Origin: DASRZM01 sp035686365
GTDB taxonomy: Bacteria > Pseudomonadota > Gammaproteobacteria > Xanthomonadales > Xanthomonadaceae
NCBI GenBank assembly: GCA_035686365.1
Contig: DASRZM010000063.1
Location: 1 to 44,406, forward strand
Direction: 5' to 3'
DNA: 44,406 nucleotides
The notes beneath the pieces are model-generated. The model saw nothing but the letters and a program-made list of their open reading frames with translations. It had not been told where the DNA came from and ran no database searches. How positions within the stretch are numbered: the first letter of the stretch is position 1; each line of letters begins with the position of its first letter. Of this stretch, positions 30,455-39,405 are shown one piece after another. The position numbers were made by a program, and so were the translations under genes.

Positions 30455-33400
30455 GCATCGTCGACCTGTCCATCCGCCGTCGCGTGACCATCGCGATGGC
30501 GACGGTCACGCTCGTGCTGTTCGGGCTGATCGCGTGGTTCGACCTGAAGGTCAACCTGCTTCCGGACCTCTCGTATCCGACCTTGACGGTGCGTACCGAG
30601 TACACCGGGGCGGCGCCGGCCGAGGTCGAGACGCTGATCACCGAGCCGGTGGAGGAGGCGGCCGGGGTCGTCAAGAACCTGCGCAAGCTGCACTCGGTCT
30701 CGCGCACGGGCCAGAGCGACGTGATCCTGGAGTTCGCCTGGGGCACCGACATGGACCAGGCCAGCCTGGAGGTGCGCGACAAGCTCGAGATGCTGCGCCT
30801 GCCGCTGGAGGTCAAGCCTCCGGTGCTGCTGCGCTTCAATCCATCCACCGAGCCGATCATGCGGCTGGTGCTGGCCGGGGCCGGCGAGCAGACCACCCAG
30901 GCCGAGCTGATGCGGCTGCGCCGGTTCGCCGACGAGGAGCTCAAGAAGCGGCTGGAACCGGTAGCGGGCGTGGCCGCGGTCAAGGTTTCCGGCGGCCTGG
31001 AGGACGAAGTCCAGGTCCTGATCGACCAGGGCCGCCTGGCGCAGCTCAGGCTTTCGATCGAGACCATCATCGAGCGGCTCAAGGTCGAGAACGTCAACAT
31101 TTCCGGCGGCCGCATCGAGGAAGGCTCGCAGCGCTACCTGGTGCGCACGATCAACCAGTTCGGCGGCCTGGAGGAAATGCGCGAGCTGCTGATCAGCACG
31201 CCCGAGGGCGTGCCGGTCCGGCTCAAGGACGTGGCCACGGTGAGGCAGGGCTACCGCGAGCGCGAGGCGATCATCCGCCTGGACGGCAAGGAAGCCGTGG
31301 AGCTGGCGGTCTACAAGGAGGGCGACGCCAACACTGTGGCGGTCGCCGAGGACGTCAGGCCCACGATCGAGCGCCTGCGCGAGGATCTGCCCGAGGGCGC
31401 CGAGCTGCGCATCGTCGAGGACCAGTCGGTATTCATCGAGAACGCGCTGGCGGACGTGCGCAACGAGGCGCTGATCGGTGGCACGCTCGCGATCCTGATC
31501 ATCTTCCTGTTCCTGCGCCACGGCTGGAGCACGTTCGTCATTGCGCTGTCGTTGCCGGTCTCGATCATTGCCACGTTCTTCTTCATGGGACAGATCGGCC
31601 TGGACCTGAACGTGATGTCGCTGGCCGGCCTGGCCCTGGCGACCGGAATGGTGGTGGACGATTCGATCGTGGTGCTCGAGAGCATTGCGCGGGCGCGCGA
31701 GCGCGGGCTGGGCATCATCGAGGCCGCTTCCGAGGGCACGCGCGAGGTCAGCATGGCGGTGGTCGCCTCGACGCTGACCACGGTTGCCGTGTTCCTGCCG
31801 ATCGTGTTCGTCGAGGGCATCGCCGGCCAGCTGTTCCGCGACCAGGCACTGACCATCGCCATTGCGCTGATGCTCTCGCTGCTGGTTTCGCTGACCCTGA
31901 TCCCGATGCTGGCCTCGCTCAAGGCGCGCTCGCCGATGGCCTATCCGTCGGAGACGGCGACCCACACGCCAGTGTGGCGCGGAATCGTCCGGCGGCTGCG
32001 GCCGCTGCTGCTGTGGCCGTTGTCGCACGGATGGAACCGGGTCGTCCGCCAGGCACTGTGGGTGCTGACGCTGCCGTTCCGGGTGCTGGCCGCGGCGCTG
32101 ATGCTGGTGATGATGGTGCTGGCGATGATCGTCCCGGCGCTGCTGTTCGCCGGTGCCTGGCTGGTCGCGCTGCTGGGTCGCGCCGGCAGCCGCGCCGGCG
32201 GCGCCACCCTGGGTACGGCGGGCAACTCACTGATGCGCCTGTACGAGCGCGTCGAACGTGGGTACACGAGCCTGCTGCCCAAGGCACTGGCGCGCCCGCT
32301 GCTGGTGCTGGGAAGCGCCGCCGTGGCCTTCGCGCTCGCTCTGGGCCTGGCATCCACGCTGGGACTGGACCTGATCCCGCAGTTCGCCCAGGACCGATTC
32401 GAAGTCACCGCCAAGCTGCCTCCGGGCACGCAGCTGCGCGACACCGACGCGCTGGTGCGGGCGATCCAGTCGGCGCACGCCGGCGACCCCGGCGTGAAGG
32501 CGATCTACGGGGTGTCCGGAACCGGTACCCGGCTCGATGCCAACCCCACCGAAGCCGGTGAGAACATCGCCGAACTGACGGTGGTCCTGGAGCATGGTGG
32601 TGCGGCGCTGGAAGCGCAGCAGACCGAGCGTATGCGTGCGACGCTGGCGCAGTATCCGGGGGTGGAGTCCAAGTTCGGACGGCCGGAGCTGCTGAGCGCA
32701 TCGACCCCGCTGGAAATCGAGTTGCGGGGTACCGACCTGGAACAGATCGAGATCGCCGGCCGCGCGCTCGGCGCGCGGATGCAGGCCGATCCGCGTTTCG
32801 CCGACGTCAAGTCGACCGTCGAACAGGGATTCCCGGAGATCCAGATCCGGTTCGACCAGGAGCGGGCCGCCGCGCTGGGCCTGACCACGCGCCAGGTGGC
32901 CGACCAGGTCGTGCGCAAGGTCCGTGGCGAGGTCGCCACGCGCTACAGCTTCCGCGATCGCAAGATCGACGTCCTGGTGCGGGCGCAGGAGTCCGACCGC
33001 AGTTCCATCGCCGACATCCGCAAGCTGATCGTCAATCCGCAGAGCGAGCGGCCGGTGACGCTCGATGCCGTCGCCGAGGTCGTCGCCACCACCGGTCCGG
33101 CCGAGATCCACCGTGTCGACCAGGCGCGGGTCGCGATCGTTTCGGCCAGCCTGCGCGGGGGCGACCTGGGCAGCGCCATCGGCGCGATCGAGCGCATGGT
33201 CGACGAGAACCCGCTGCCGGCCGGCGTGCGCATGCACGTGGGCGGGCAGGGTGAGGAACTGGTGGCTTCCCGCAACTCCCTGCTGTTCGCGTTCGGTCTG
33301 GCGATCTTCCTGGTCTATCTGGTGATGGCTTCGCAGTTCGAGTCGCTGCTGCATCCGTTCGTCATCCTGTTCACGATCCCGCTGGCGATCGTCGGTGCGG

Positions 33401-33846
33401 TGGCCGCGCTGTGGCTGTCCGGATCGACGGTGTCGGTGGTCGTGTTCATCGGCCTGATCCTGCTGGTGGGCATCGTGGTGAAGAATGCGATCGTGCTGAT
33501 CGACAAGGTCAACCAGCTGCGCGAGGCGGGCACGGCCAAGCGCCAGGCGATCGTCGAGGGCGCGACCCTGCGCCTGCGGCCGATCCTGATGACGACGCTG
33601 ACCACGCTGTTCGGCTTCGCGCCGCTGGCCTTTTTCGGCGGCGAGGGCGCCGAGATCAAGGCGCCGATGGCGCTGACGGTGATCGGCGGACTGGCGGTTT
33701 CCACACTGCTGACGCTGATGGTGATCCCGGTGGTCTACGACCGCCTGGACCGCCGCGGCGACGCCTGGTACGTGGAGCGGGCGCAGCGCGGCCGTTCGCG
33801 GCGTCGCCGGGATGCGCCGCTGGCCGAGGAAGGAGCCGGCGCATGA
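30451..33846 (+). CDS. RND efflux transporter permease (first pump)
   Basis: This is an inner-membrane proton-driven pump of the HAE1 type with 1131 residues. The TM4 proton-relay pair Asp403-Asp404 is in GMVVDDSIVVLES. Other typical blocks are the first helix (RVTIAMATVTLVLFGLIAWF), the TM5-TM6 region and the C-terminal VVFIGLILLVGIVVKNAIVLID. Unusually, about 105 residues (roughly 488-594) separate TM6 from TM7, instead of the roughly 40 seen in AcrB. They include a strongly hydrophobic stretch (VLAAALMLVMMVLAMIVPAL) that may add membrane helices. It overlaps the adaptor and the second pump by four bases each. Confidence 0.94.
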   Translation: MSIVDLSIRRRVTIAMATVTLVLFGLIAWFDLKVNLLPDLSYPTLTVRTEYTGAAPAEVETLITEPVEEAAGVVKNLRKLHSVSRTGQSDVILEFAWGTDMDQASLEVRDKLEMLRLPLEVKPPVLLRFNPSTEPIMRLVLAGAGEQTTQAELMRLRRFADEELKKRLEPVAGVAAVKVSGGLEDEVQVLIDQGRLAQLRLSIETIIERLKVENVNISGGRIEEGSQRYLVRTINQFGGLEEMRELLISTPEGVPVRLKDVATVRQGYREREAIIRLDGKEAVELAVYKEGDANTVAVAEDVRPTIERLREDLPEGAELRIVEDQSVFIENALADVRNEALIGGTLAILIIFLFLRHGWSTFVIALSLPVSIIATFFFMGQIGLDLNVMSLAGLALATGMVVDDSIVVLESIARARERGLGIIEAASEGTREVSMAVVASTLTTVAVFLPIVFVEGIAGQLFRDQALTIAIALMLSLLVSLTLIPMLASLKARSPMAYPSETATHTPVWRGIVRRLRPLLLWPLSHGWNRVVRQALWVLTLPFRVLAAALMLVMMVLAMIVPALLFAGAWLVALLGRAGSRAGGATLGTAGNSLMRLYERVERGYTSLLPKALARPLLVLGSAAVAFALALGLASTLGLDLIPQFAQDRFEVTAKLPPGTQLRDTDALVRAIQSAHAGDPGVKAIYGVSGTGTRLDANPTEAGENIAELTVVLEHGGAALEAQQTERMRATLAQYPGVESKFGRPELLSASTPLEIELRGTDLEQIEIAGRALGARMQADPRFADVKSTVEQGFPEIQIRFDQERAAALGLTTRQVADQVVRKVRGEVATRYSFRDRKIDVLVRAQESDRSSIADIRKLIVNPQSERPVTLDAVAEVVATTGPAEIHRVDQARVAIVSASLRGGDLGSAIGAIERMVDENPLPAGVRMHVGGQGEELVASRNSLLFAFGLAIFLVYLVMASQFESLLHPFVILFTIPLAIVGAVAALWLSGSTVSVVVFIGLILLVGIVVKNAIVLIDKVNQLREAGTAKRQAIVEGATLRLRPILMTTLTTLFGFAPLAFFGGEGAEIKAPMALTVIGGLAVSTLLTLMVIPVVYDRLDRRGDAWYVERAQRGRSRRRRDAPLAEEGAGA

Positions 33847-36800
33847 CACCGCCGCCCGGCACCGGGCGCTCGCTGGCCGCACTGAGCCTGGCGCGGCCGG
33901 TGACCGCGGTCATGACCTTCGTGTCGATGATCGCGATCGGCCTGATCGCATCGCAGCGGCTGCCGCTGGAGCAGTTTCCGGACGTCAATGCCCCGTTCGT
34001 GATGGTCGACCTGCCGTATCCGGGATCGACCCCGGCGGAGGTCGAGCGCACCATCACGCGGCCAGTCGAGGAGGCCTTGTCCACGCTCACGGGCATCCAG
34101 CAGATGAACTCGGTCAGCCGCGGCGACGGCGCCAACGTGTTCATCATGTTCAGCGACTGGGACCGCAACGTGGAGATCACCGCCTCGGAAGCGCGCGAGG
34201 CGATCGACGCGGTCCGCACCGAGCTGCCGGACGACCTGCAGCGCTACTTCGTATTCAAGTTCTCCACGACCGACTCGCCGGTGCTGCGCATCCGCTTCGC
34301 GGGCGAGCGCGACATGCGCCACGAGTACGCACTGATCGAGCGCGAGTTCAAGCGGCGGCTCGAGCGACTTCCCGGCGTGGCGCGCGTGGACATCTCGGGC
34401 TCGGCGCCGCCGGAGGTGGAGATCGCGGTCGAGCCCACGCGCCTGGCCGCGCACGGCATCGCGCTGAACCAGCTGGCCGATCGCATGCGCGCGGTCAACT
34501 TCTCGGTATCGGGCGGGCAGATCGACCAGGGCGACCGCCGGATCAGGGTCCAGCCCGTCGGCGAGCTGCGCGACCTGTCCGAACTCCGGGAACTGGTGCT
34601 CAACGAACGCGGCATCCGCCTGTCGGACGTGGCCGACATCCACCTGAAGCCGCAGGCGGTCGATTACGGCCGCCGCCTGGACGGTCGCCCCGCCGTCGGC
34701 ATCGACGTGTTCCGGGAGCGCAACGCCAATCTCGTGGATGTCGCGCGCCGGGTACTGCGCGAGTCCGAAGAGATCGGAAAGGGGCCGGAGTTCGCCGGCA
34801 TCCAGTTCAACGTCATCGATGACCAGGGCGAGAACGTCACCGACTCGATCCGCGAGCTGGCCCGGGCGGGGATGATCGGCGCATTGCTGTCGCTGCTGAT
34901 CCTGTTCGCGTTCCTGCGCCACATCCCGTCCACGTTGATGGTGACGCTGGCGATCCCGATCTGCTTCATCATCACGCTGGGTGCCATGTACTTCATGGGC
35001 CTGACGCTCAACGTGCTCTCGCTGATGGGCCTGCTGCTGGGCGTGGGGATGCTGGTGGACAACGCCGTGGTGGTGGTGGAGAGCATCTACCAGTACCGCG
35101 AGAAATACCCGGACGATCCGGTGCGCTGTGCGGTCGAGGGCACGCGCTCGGTGCAGCTTGCGATCAGTGCCGGCACCCTGACCAGCATCATCGTGTTCCT
35201 GCCCAACCTGTTCGGCGAGCGCAATTTCATCAGCATCTACCTCTCGCATGTCGCGCTGACGATCACCATCGCGCTGCTGTGCTCGTGGCTGGTCGCGGTG
35301 AGCCTGATCCCGATGATTTCCTCGCGGCTGAAGACGCCGCCGGCGGTGGCCGACCACCAGGGCTTCATCCCGCGCATGCAGCGCGCCTACGGGCGGCTCC
35401 TGCGGTACTCGCTGGCGCGCCGCGGACTGTCGATCGCGGCGATCCTGCTGATCGTCGGCGTGAGCATGGTCCCGGCGACGCAGACCGAGTTCGACATGTT
35501 CAAGCAGGAGGCGGGTCTGGAGATGGACCTGTACTTCCGCTGGAAGGGCGCCTACAGCCTGGAGCAGCTGTCGGAGGAGGTGAAGCGGGTCGAGGACTTC
35601 CTGGACGAGCGGCGCGGCGAGTACCGGATCGTGCAGCTGTACTCGTGGTTCAGCGAACGCGGCTGGGCTGGACTGAAGATCACGCTCGATGACGAGGTAC
35701 GGGACCCGGAGGCCGTTCGCGAGGCCATCCGCGAGGCGCTGCCGCGCTCGGCGCGTGCCGACATCGGTTTCCAGGGCGGGGGCGGCCCCGGCGGAATGGA
35801 AGGCGTACGCGTGTTCCTGACCGGCGACTCCTCGGAGACCCTGCGCGAAGTCGCCGATTCGGTGGTGCCGATTCTGGCACGCCGACCGGAGCTTCGGGAC
35901 GTGCGCGTGGACGTGGGCGACGAGAACAGCGAGGTGGCCGTCCGCGTCGACCGCGAGCGGGCGGCGGCCTACGGCTTCAGCGCGCAGGACGTCGCCACCT
36001 TCGTGGGCGTCGCCCTGCGCGGTGCACCGCTGCGCGAGTTCCGCACGGGCGACACCGAGGTGCCGGTCACGCTCCGGTTTGCCGGCTCCGAGGACGCCCG
36101 GTTGTCGGACCTGGACCGGTTCACGCTGCGCCGGGAAGACGGCAGCGACATCCCGCTGCTGGCCGTGGTCGACCTGGACGTGCAGCGCTCGTCCACGCAG
36201 ATCTCGCGCCAGGACCGGCAGACCGCGCTGACGGTCGAGGCCAACATCGCCGACGACTACACGATCGCCGACGCGCGCAAGGCCATGGAGGAAACGCTGG
36301 AATCGGCGCAGATGCCGCCCGGTTACCGCTACCGTTTCGGCGGTGCCTTCGAGCAGGACAACGAGGCTGGCGCGCAGATGGCCTTCAACACCCTGATCGC
36401 GCTGGTGATGATCTACCTGGTCATGGCCGCCCTGTTCGAGTCGATGCTGTTCCCGGCGGCCATCCTGAGCAACATCTTCTTCTCGGCGCTGGGCGTGTTC
36501 TGGCTGTTCGCGCTCACCGGCACGACCTTCACCATCATGGCCTCGATCGGCATCCTGGTGCTGATGGGCGTGGTGGTGAACAACGGGATCGTGATGGTCG
36601 AGCACATCAACGCGCTGCGGCGTTCGGGCAAGTCGCGGACCGATGCGCTGGTGGAAGGCTCCAAGGAGCGGCTGCGCCCGATCCTGATGACCATGGGTAC
36701 GACCGTCCTGGGCATGATCCCGCTGTGTATCGGCTCCACCCAGATCGGCGGCGACGGCCCGCCGTACTACCCGATGGCGCGCGCGATCGTCGGTGGCCTG

Positions 36801-36932
36801 GCGTTCTCGACCATCGTCAGCCTGCTGTTCCTGCCGACCATCTACGCACTGTTGGACGACCTGCGCGAGTGGACCCGCCAGATCATCCGCAACGCCCGCG
36901 ACCGAGCACCGCTCAGAGCACCGGCCGCGTGA
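33843..36932 (+). CDS. RND efflux transporter permease (second pump)
   Basis: This is a second HAE1-type pump of 1029 residues, the standard length, starting four bases inside the end of the first pump gene. The TM4 motif is GMLVDNAVVVVES, with Asp406 followed by Asn407 instead of a second Asp, a known variant among RND pumps. The C-terminal block SIGILVLMGVVVNNGIVMVE is conserved. Two pumps with one adaptor suggests a heteromeric pump like MdtBC, or two pumps sharing the adaptor. No outer-membrane channel gene is in the window. A tandem repeat block follows the stop. Confidence 0.94.
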   Translation: MTPPPGTGRSLAALSLARPVTAVMTFVSMIAIGLIASQRLPLEQFPDVNAPFVMVDLPYPGSTPAEVERTITRPVEEALSTLTGIQQMNSVSRGDGANVFIMFSDWDRNVEITASEAREAIDAVRTELPDDLQRYFVFKFSTTDSPVLRIRFAGERDMRHEYALIEREFKRRLERLPGVARVDISGSAPPEVEIAVEPTRLAAHGIALNQLADRMRAVNFSVSGGQIDQGDRRIRVQPVGELRDLSELRELVLNERGIRLSDVADIHLKPQAVDYGRRLDGRPAVGIDVFRERNANLVDVARRVLRESEEIGKGPEFAGIQFNVIDDQGENVTDSIRELARAGMIGALLSLLILFAFLRHIPSTLMVTLAIPICFIITLGAMYFMGLTLNVLSLMGLLLGVGMLVDNAVVVVESIYQYREKYPDDPVRCAVEGTRSVQLAISAGTLTSIIVFLPNLFGERNFISIYLSHVALTITIALLCSWLVAVSLIPMISSRLKTPPAVADHQGFIPRMQRAYGRLLRYSLARRGLSIAAILLIVGVSMVPATQTEFDMFKQEAGLEMDLYFRWKGAYSLEQLSEEVKRVEDFLDERRGEYRIVQLYSWFSERGWAGLKITLDDEVRDPEAVREAIREALPRSARADIGFQGGGGPGGMEGVRVFLTGDSSETLREVADSVVPILARRPELRDVRVDVGDENSEVAVRVDRERAAAYGFSAQDVATFVGVALRGAPLREFRTGDTEVPVTLRFAGSEDARLSDLDRFTLRREDGSDIPLLAVVDLDVQRSSTQISRQDRQTALTVEANIADDYTIADARKAMEETLESAQMPPGYRYRFGGAFEQDNEAGAQMAFNTLIALVMIYLVMAALFESMLFPAAILSNIFFSALGVFWLFALTGTTFTIMASIGILVLMGVVVNNGIVMVEHINALRRSGKSRTDALVEGSKERLRPILMTMGTTVLGMIPLCIGSTQIGGDGPPYYPMARAIVGGLAFSTIVSLLFLPTIYALLDDLREWTRQIIRNARDRAPLRAPAA

Positions 36933-37205
36933 CCCGGACAAGAGCGGAAGAACCATCCGCAAAGGACGCAAAGACACGCAAAGAACGCAAGAGCACTGGA
37001 TTCTCCCTTTGCAATCTTTTGCGTCCTTTGCGTCCTTTGCGTCCTTTGCGGACAGAACGCTCTACGCTCTTCCCGGATCCCGGACAAAAGCGGGAAAACG
37101 ATCCGCAAAGGACGCAAAGGCACGCAAAGAAGGCAAGAGCACTGGATTCTCCCTTTGCAATCTTTTGCGTCCTTTGCGGACAGAACGCTCTACGCTCTTC
37201 CCGGG
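36931..37205. repeat. Two tandem palindromic elements sharing termini with the GxxExxY cassette
   Basis: Two direct copies of a unit of about 130-145 bases lie after the RND operon. Their palindromic cores are 36956-37052 (97 bases) and 37102-37180 (79 bases). Each begins TCCGCAAAGGACGCAAAG and ends with the complementary CTTTGCGGA, like the cassette at 6362-6818, but encloses only a short identical centre (GCAAGAGCACTGGATTCTCC and flank) and no gene. The first copy has two extra 9-base CCTTTGCGT units in its right arm. Flanks (CGGACA...AAGCG and GAACGCTCTACGCTCTTCC) are shared too, so the whole unit was duplicated. Confidence 0.9.
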
Positions 37206-37243
37206 TCGCGGGTCGCGGGTCGCGGGTCCCGAGTCCCGAGTCC
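37202..37243. repeat. Heptamer tandem repeat (CGGGTCG/CGAGTCC)
   Basis: Three CGGGTCG units, one CGGGTCC and two CGAGTCC units run end to end, just before the end of the TraB-family gene. CGAGTCC is a phase-shifted form of the CCCGAGT heptamer at 24367-24460. Confidence 0.85.
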
Positions 37244-37249
37244 TGAACG

Positions 37250-38491
37250 TCACACCAGCGCCCCGATCATCCGGTAACCAGCCAGGTACACACCGATCGC
37301 GGTGCCCAGGCTGGTCAGGAAAAAATTCAGGAACACCCGGGCAACGCCGTTGCGCCACCACCCGCGCAGGTGACCGATATCCTCGCGCAGCGCCGCGAAG
37401 TCGGCCACCGTCGGCCGGCGCAGCCACAGCTCGACCAGTGCGCTGACCGTTCCGGAGGCCAATGCCGGATGCAGCGGCGTCAGCGGCGAGGCCACGAAGG
37501 CCGACAGGATCGAGAGCGGGTGGCCGCCGGCCAGGGCGCATCCGACCGCACCGAGCGTGCCCGTGACCAGCACCCAGTTGAGCACCAGCTCGGTCCCAAG
37601 ACCGTCGCCGATGTAGAAGCCGTAGGCGAATCCTCCGAGCACGAACAGGGACAGCAGCACCGTCAGCCAGGTGCCCAGGCGCCCCGGTGGTGGCGACGTG
37701 GAAAGGGTCTCGAAGACGGCCTCGGGTTCGGCGTCGTCCGCGGCCAGGTATCGGGCGAGGCCCGCCAGGTGCCCGGCGCCGATCACCACCAGCACCTCGC
37801 GCACCGGCGTGGCCGAGGCGTGCCGGCGCAGCGCCGCCGCCATGTACCGGTCGCGCTCGTCGATCAGCGCCGCGTACAGCTTCTGGCTGCGGCGCGCGAA
37901 CTCGCTGAAGGTGCTCTCGAGCAGATCTCCCTGCTTGAGCCGCTCGATCTCTTCTTCGTCGATGGATTCGTCGACCACGGCGCTGGCGAGCAGGCCGCCC
38001 ACCACGCCCAGCCGCTGCCAGAAGCCGCACGCGCGATAGGCGCGCTTCAGGGTCACGCCCACATCGCGATCGATGCGCCACAACGCGGCCTGCTGATCGT
38101 GCGCGCCGGCGATGGCCGCGCGCATCTCCGCGCCCGGGTCGATGCCGAACTGCTCGGCGAGCCGGCGCTGGTAGGCAGCCAGCGCCAGGTTGGCCGCCAC
38201 CAGCGCCGTCTTGCCTTCGCGCACGACGCTGAACAGGTCCATCTGGTGCATCGCATCGGGCTGGGTCATGGCGACGAAACGCGGCTCGCACAACTCCACC
38301 GCGACCGCGTCGAAGCGGCGCGCGGACAAAATCGCCTCGACCGCCGCGACCGATGCACGGGAGACGTGCGCGGTGCCCAGCAGCGTGTAACGCACACCGT
38401 CGCGCTCGACCACGCTCAGCGGCTGGTCGCGCAGCTCCGGCGGTTGCACCGCATCGGCCGGTGTTCCGGCGGAAGGTCCGGTCGAGTGCAT
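37250..38491 (-). CDS. TraB-family membrane protein
   Basis: The 413-residue protein starts at 38491. It has the TraB/PrgY signature GTAHVS at 39-44 and VAVELCEPRF, and an EVLVVIGAGHLAGLARYL segment typical of the family. The C-terminal third has several hydrophobic helices (TWLTVLLSLFVLGGFAYGFY, LNWVLVTGTLGAVGCALAGG, FLNFFLTSLGTAIGVYLAGY). PrgY blocks peptide pheromone activity in enterococci, and the fold is related to metalloproteases, but bacterial homologues like this are uncharacterised. The following gene (aguB, upstream in transcription) is 23 bases away, so it may be in the aguAB transcript. Confidence 0.88.
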   Translation of the reverse strand: MHSTGPSAGTPADAVQPPELRDQPLSVVERDGVRYTLLGTAHVSRASVAAVEAILSARRFDAVAVELCEPRFVAMTQPDAMHQMDLFSVVREGKTALVAANLALAAYQRRLAEQFGIDPGAEMRAAIAGAHDQQAALWRIDRDVGVTLKRAYRACGFWQRLGVVGGLLASAVVDESIDEEEIERLKQGDLLESTFSEFARRSQKLYAALIDERDRYMAAALRRHASATPVREVLVVIGAGHLAGLARYLAADDAEPEAVFETLSTSPPPGRLGTWLTVLLSLFVLGGFAYGFYIGDGLGTELVLNWVLVTGTLGAVGCALAGGHPLSILSAFVASPLTPLHPALASGTVSALVELWLRRPTVADFAALREDIGHLRGWWRNGVARVFLNFFLTSLGTAIGVYLAGYRMIGALV

Positions 38492-38514
38492 GCCAGGCCC
38501 GGTCCGGTCCGGTC

Positions 38515-39405
38515 TCAGTCGCGGTAACGCTTGAGCAGGTCGCCGTATGCCTCGACGCGGCGATCGCGCAGGAACGGCCAGATCCGGCGCACGGCCTCGC
38601 TGCGATCCAGGTCGAGGTCGGCGACCAGGACTTCGGGCCGGTCGATCGCAGCCTGCGCCAGGAACTCGCCTTGCGGACCGGCAACGAAACTCGAGCCCCA
38701 GAAGCGGATCCCGCGGCCCTCGCCTTGGGGCGGCTGCTCGAAGCCGACCCGATTGCACGAGAGCACGGGGATTCCGTTGGCCACCGCATGGGCGCGCTGG
38801 ATCAGCATCCAGGCATCGCGCTGGCGAGCCTTCTCGTCCTCGGCATCGACCGGATCCCAGCCGATCGCGGTGGGGTAGAGCAGCATCTCGGCGCCGGCCA
38901 GCGACATCAGCCGCGCCGCTTCCGGGTACCACTGGTCCCAGCACACCAGCACGCCCAGGCGGCCGACCGAAGTATCCAGCGGCTCGAAGCCCAGATCGCC
39001 GGGGGTGAAATAGAACTTCTCGTGATAGCCCGGATCGTCGGGGATATGCATCTTGCGGTAGCGCCCCGCGAGCGTACCGTCGCGCTCGATCACCACGGCC
39101 GTGTTGTGGTAGAGCCCAGGTGCCCGGCGCTCGAAGAGGGAGCCGACGACGACCAGGCCGTGCTTTGCGGCCAGCGCACCGAGCCGTTCGGTGGTGGGGC
39201 CCGGGATCGGCTCGGCGCGGTCGAACTCCGCGACGTCTTCGCGCTGGCAGAAGTAGGGCCCATTGTGCAGCTCCTGCAGCAGCACCAGCCCGGCGCCGCG
39301 GGCCGCGGCATCGGCAAGGTGCGCCTCGATGGCGGCCAGATTCTCCTCGGCACTGCCGCGGTCGGCCTCCTGGATCAGGGACACGCGCAGGCGTTCAATG
39401 GACAT
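38515..39405 (-). CDS. aguB: N-carbamoylputrescine amidase
   Basis: AguB hydrolyses N-carbamoylputrescine to putrescine, CO2 and ammonia. The 296-residue nitrilase-superfamily protein has the catalytic triad Glu45 (LLQELHNGPYF), Lys118 (YRKMHIPDDPGYHEKFYF) and Cys155 (VLVCWDQWYPEAARL). The surrounding sequences are typical of carbamoylputrescine amidases rather than generic nitrilases. Its start overlaps the end of aguA by 11 bases, so the two enzymes of the agmatine route are co-translated. Confidence 0.95.
   Translation of the reverse strand: MSIERLRVSLIQEADRGSAEENLAAIEAHLADAAARGAGLVLLQELHNGPYFCQREDVAEFDRAEPIPGPTTERLGALAAKHGLVVVGSLFERRAPGLYHNTAVVIERDGTLAGRYRKMHIPDDPGYHEKFYFTPGDLGFEPLDTSVGRLGVLVCWDQWYPEAARLMSLAGAEMLLYPTAIGWDPVDAEDEKARQRDAWMLIQRAHAVANGIPVLSCNRVGFEQPPQGEGRGIRFWGSSFVAGPQGEFLAQAAIDRPEVLVADLDLDRSEAVRRIWPFLRDRRVEAYGDLLKRYRD

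Noticed and set aside
33735..36977. Minus-strand frame of over 1000 codons opposite the second RND pump
   Set aside because: Antisense shadow with repetitive His/Gln/Arg composition; the plus strand encodes an intact RND pump.
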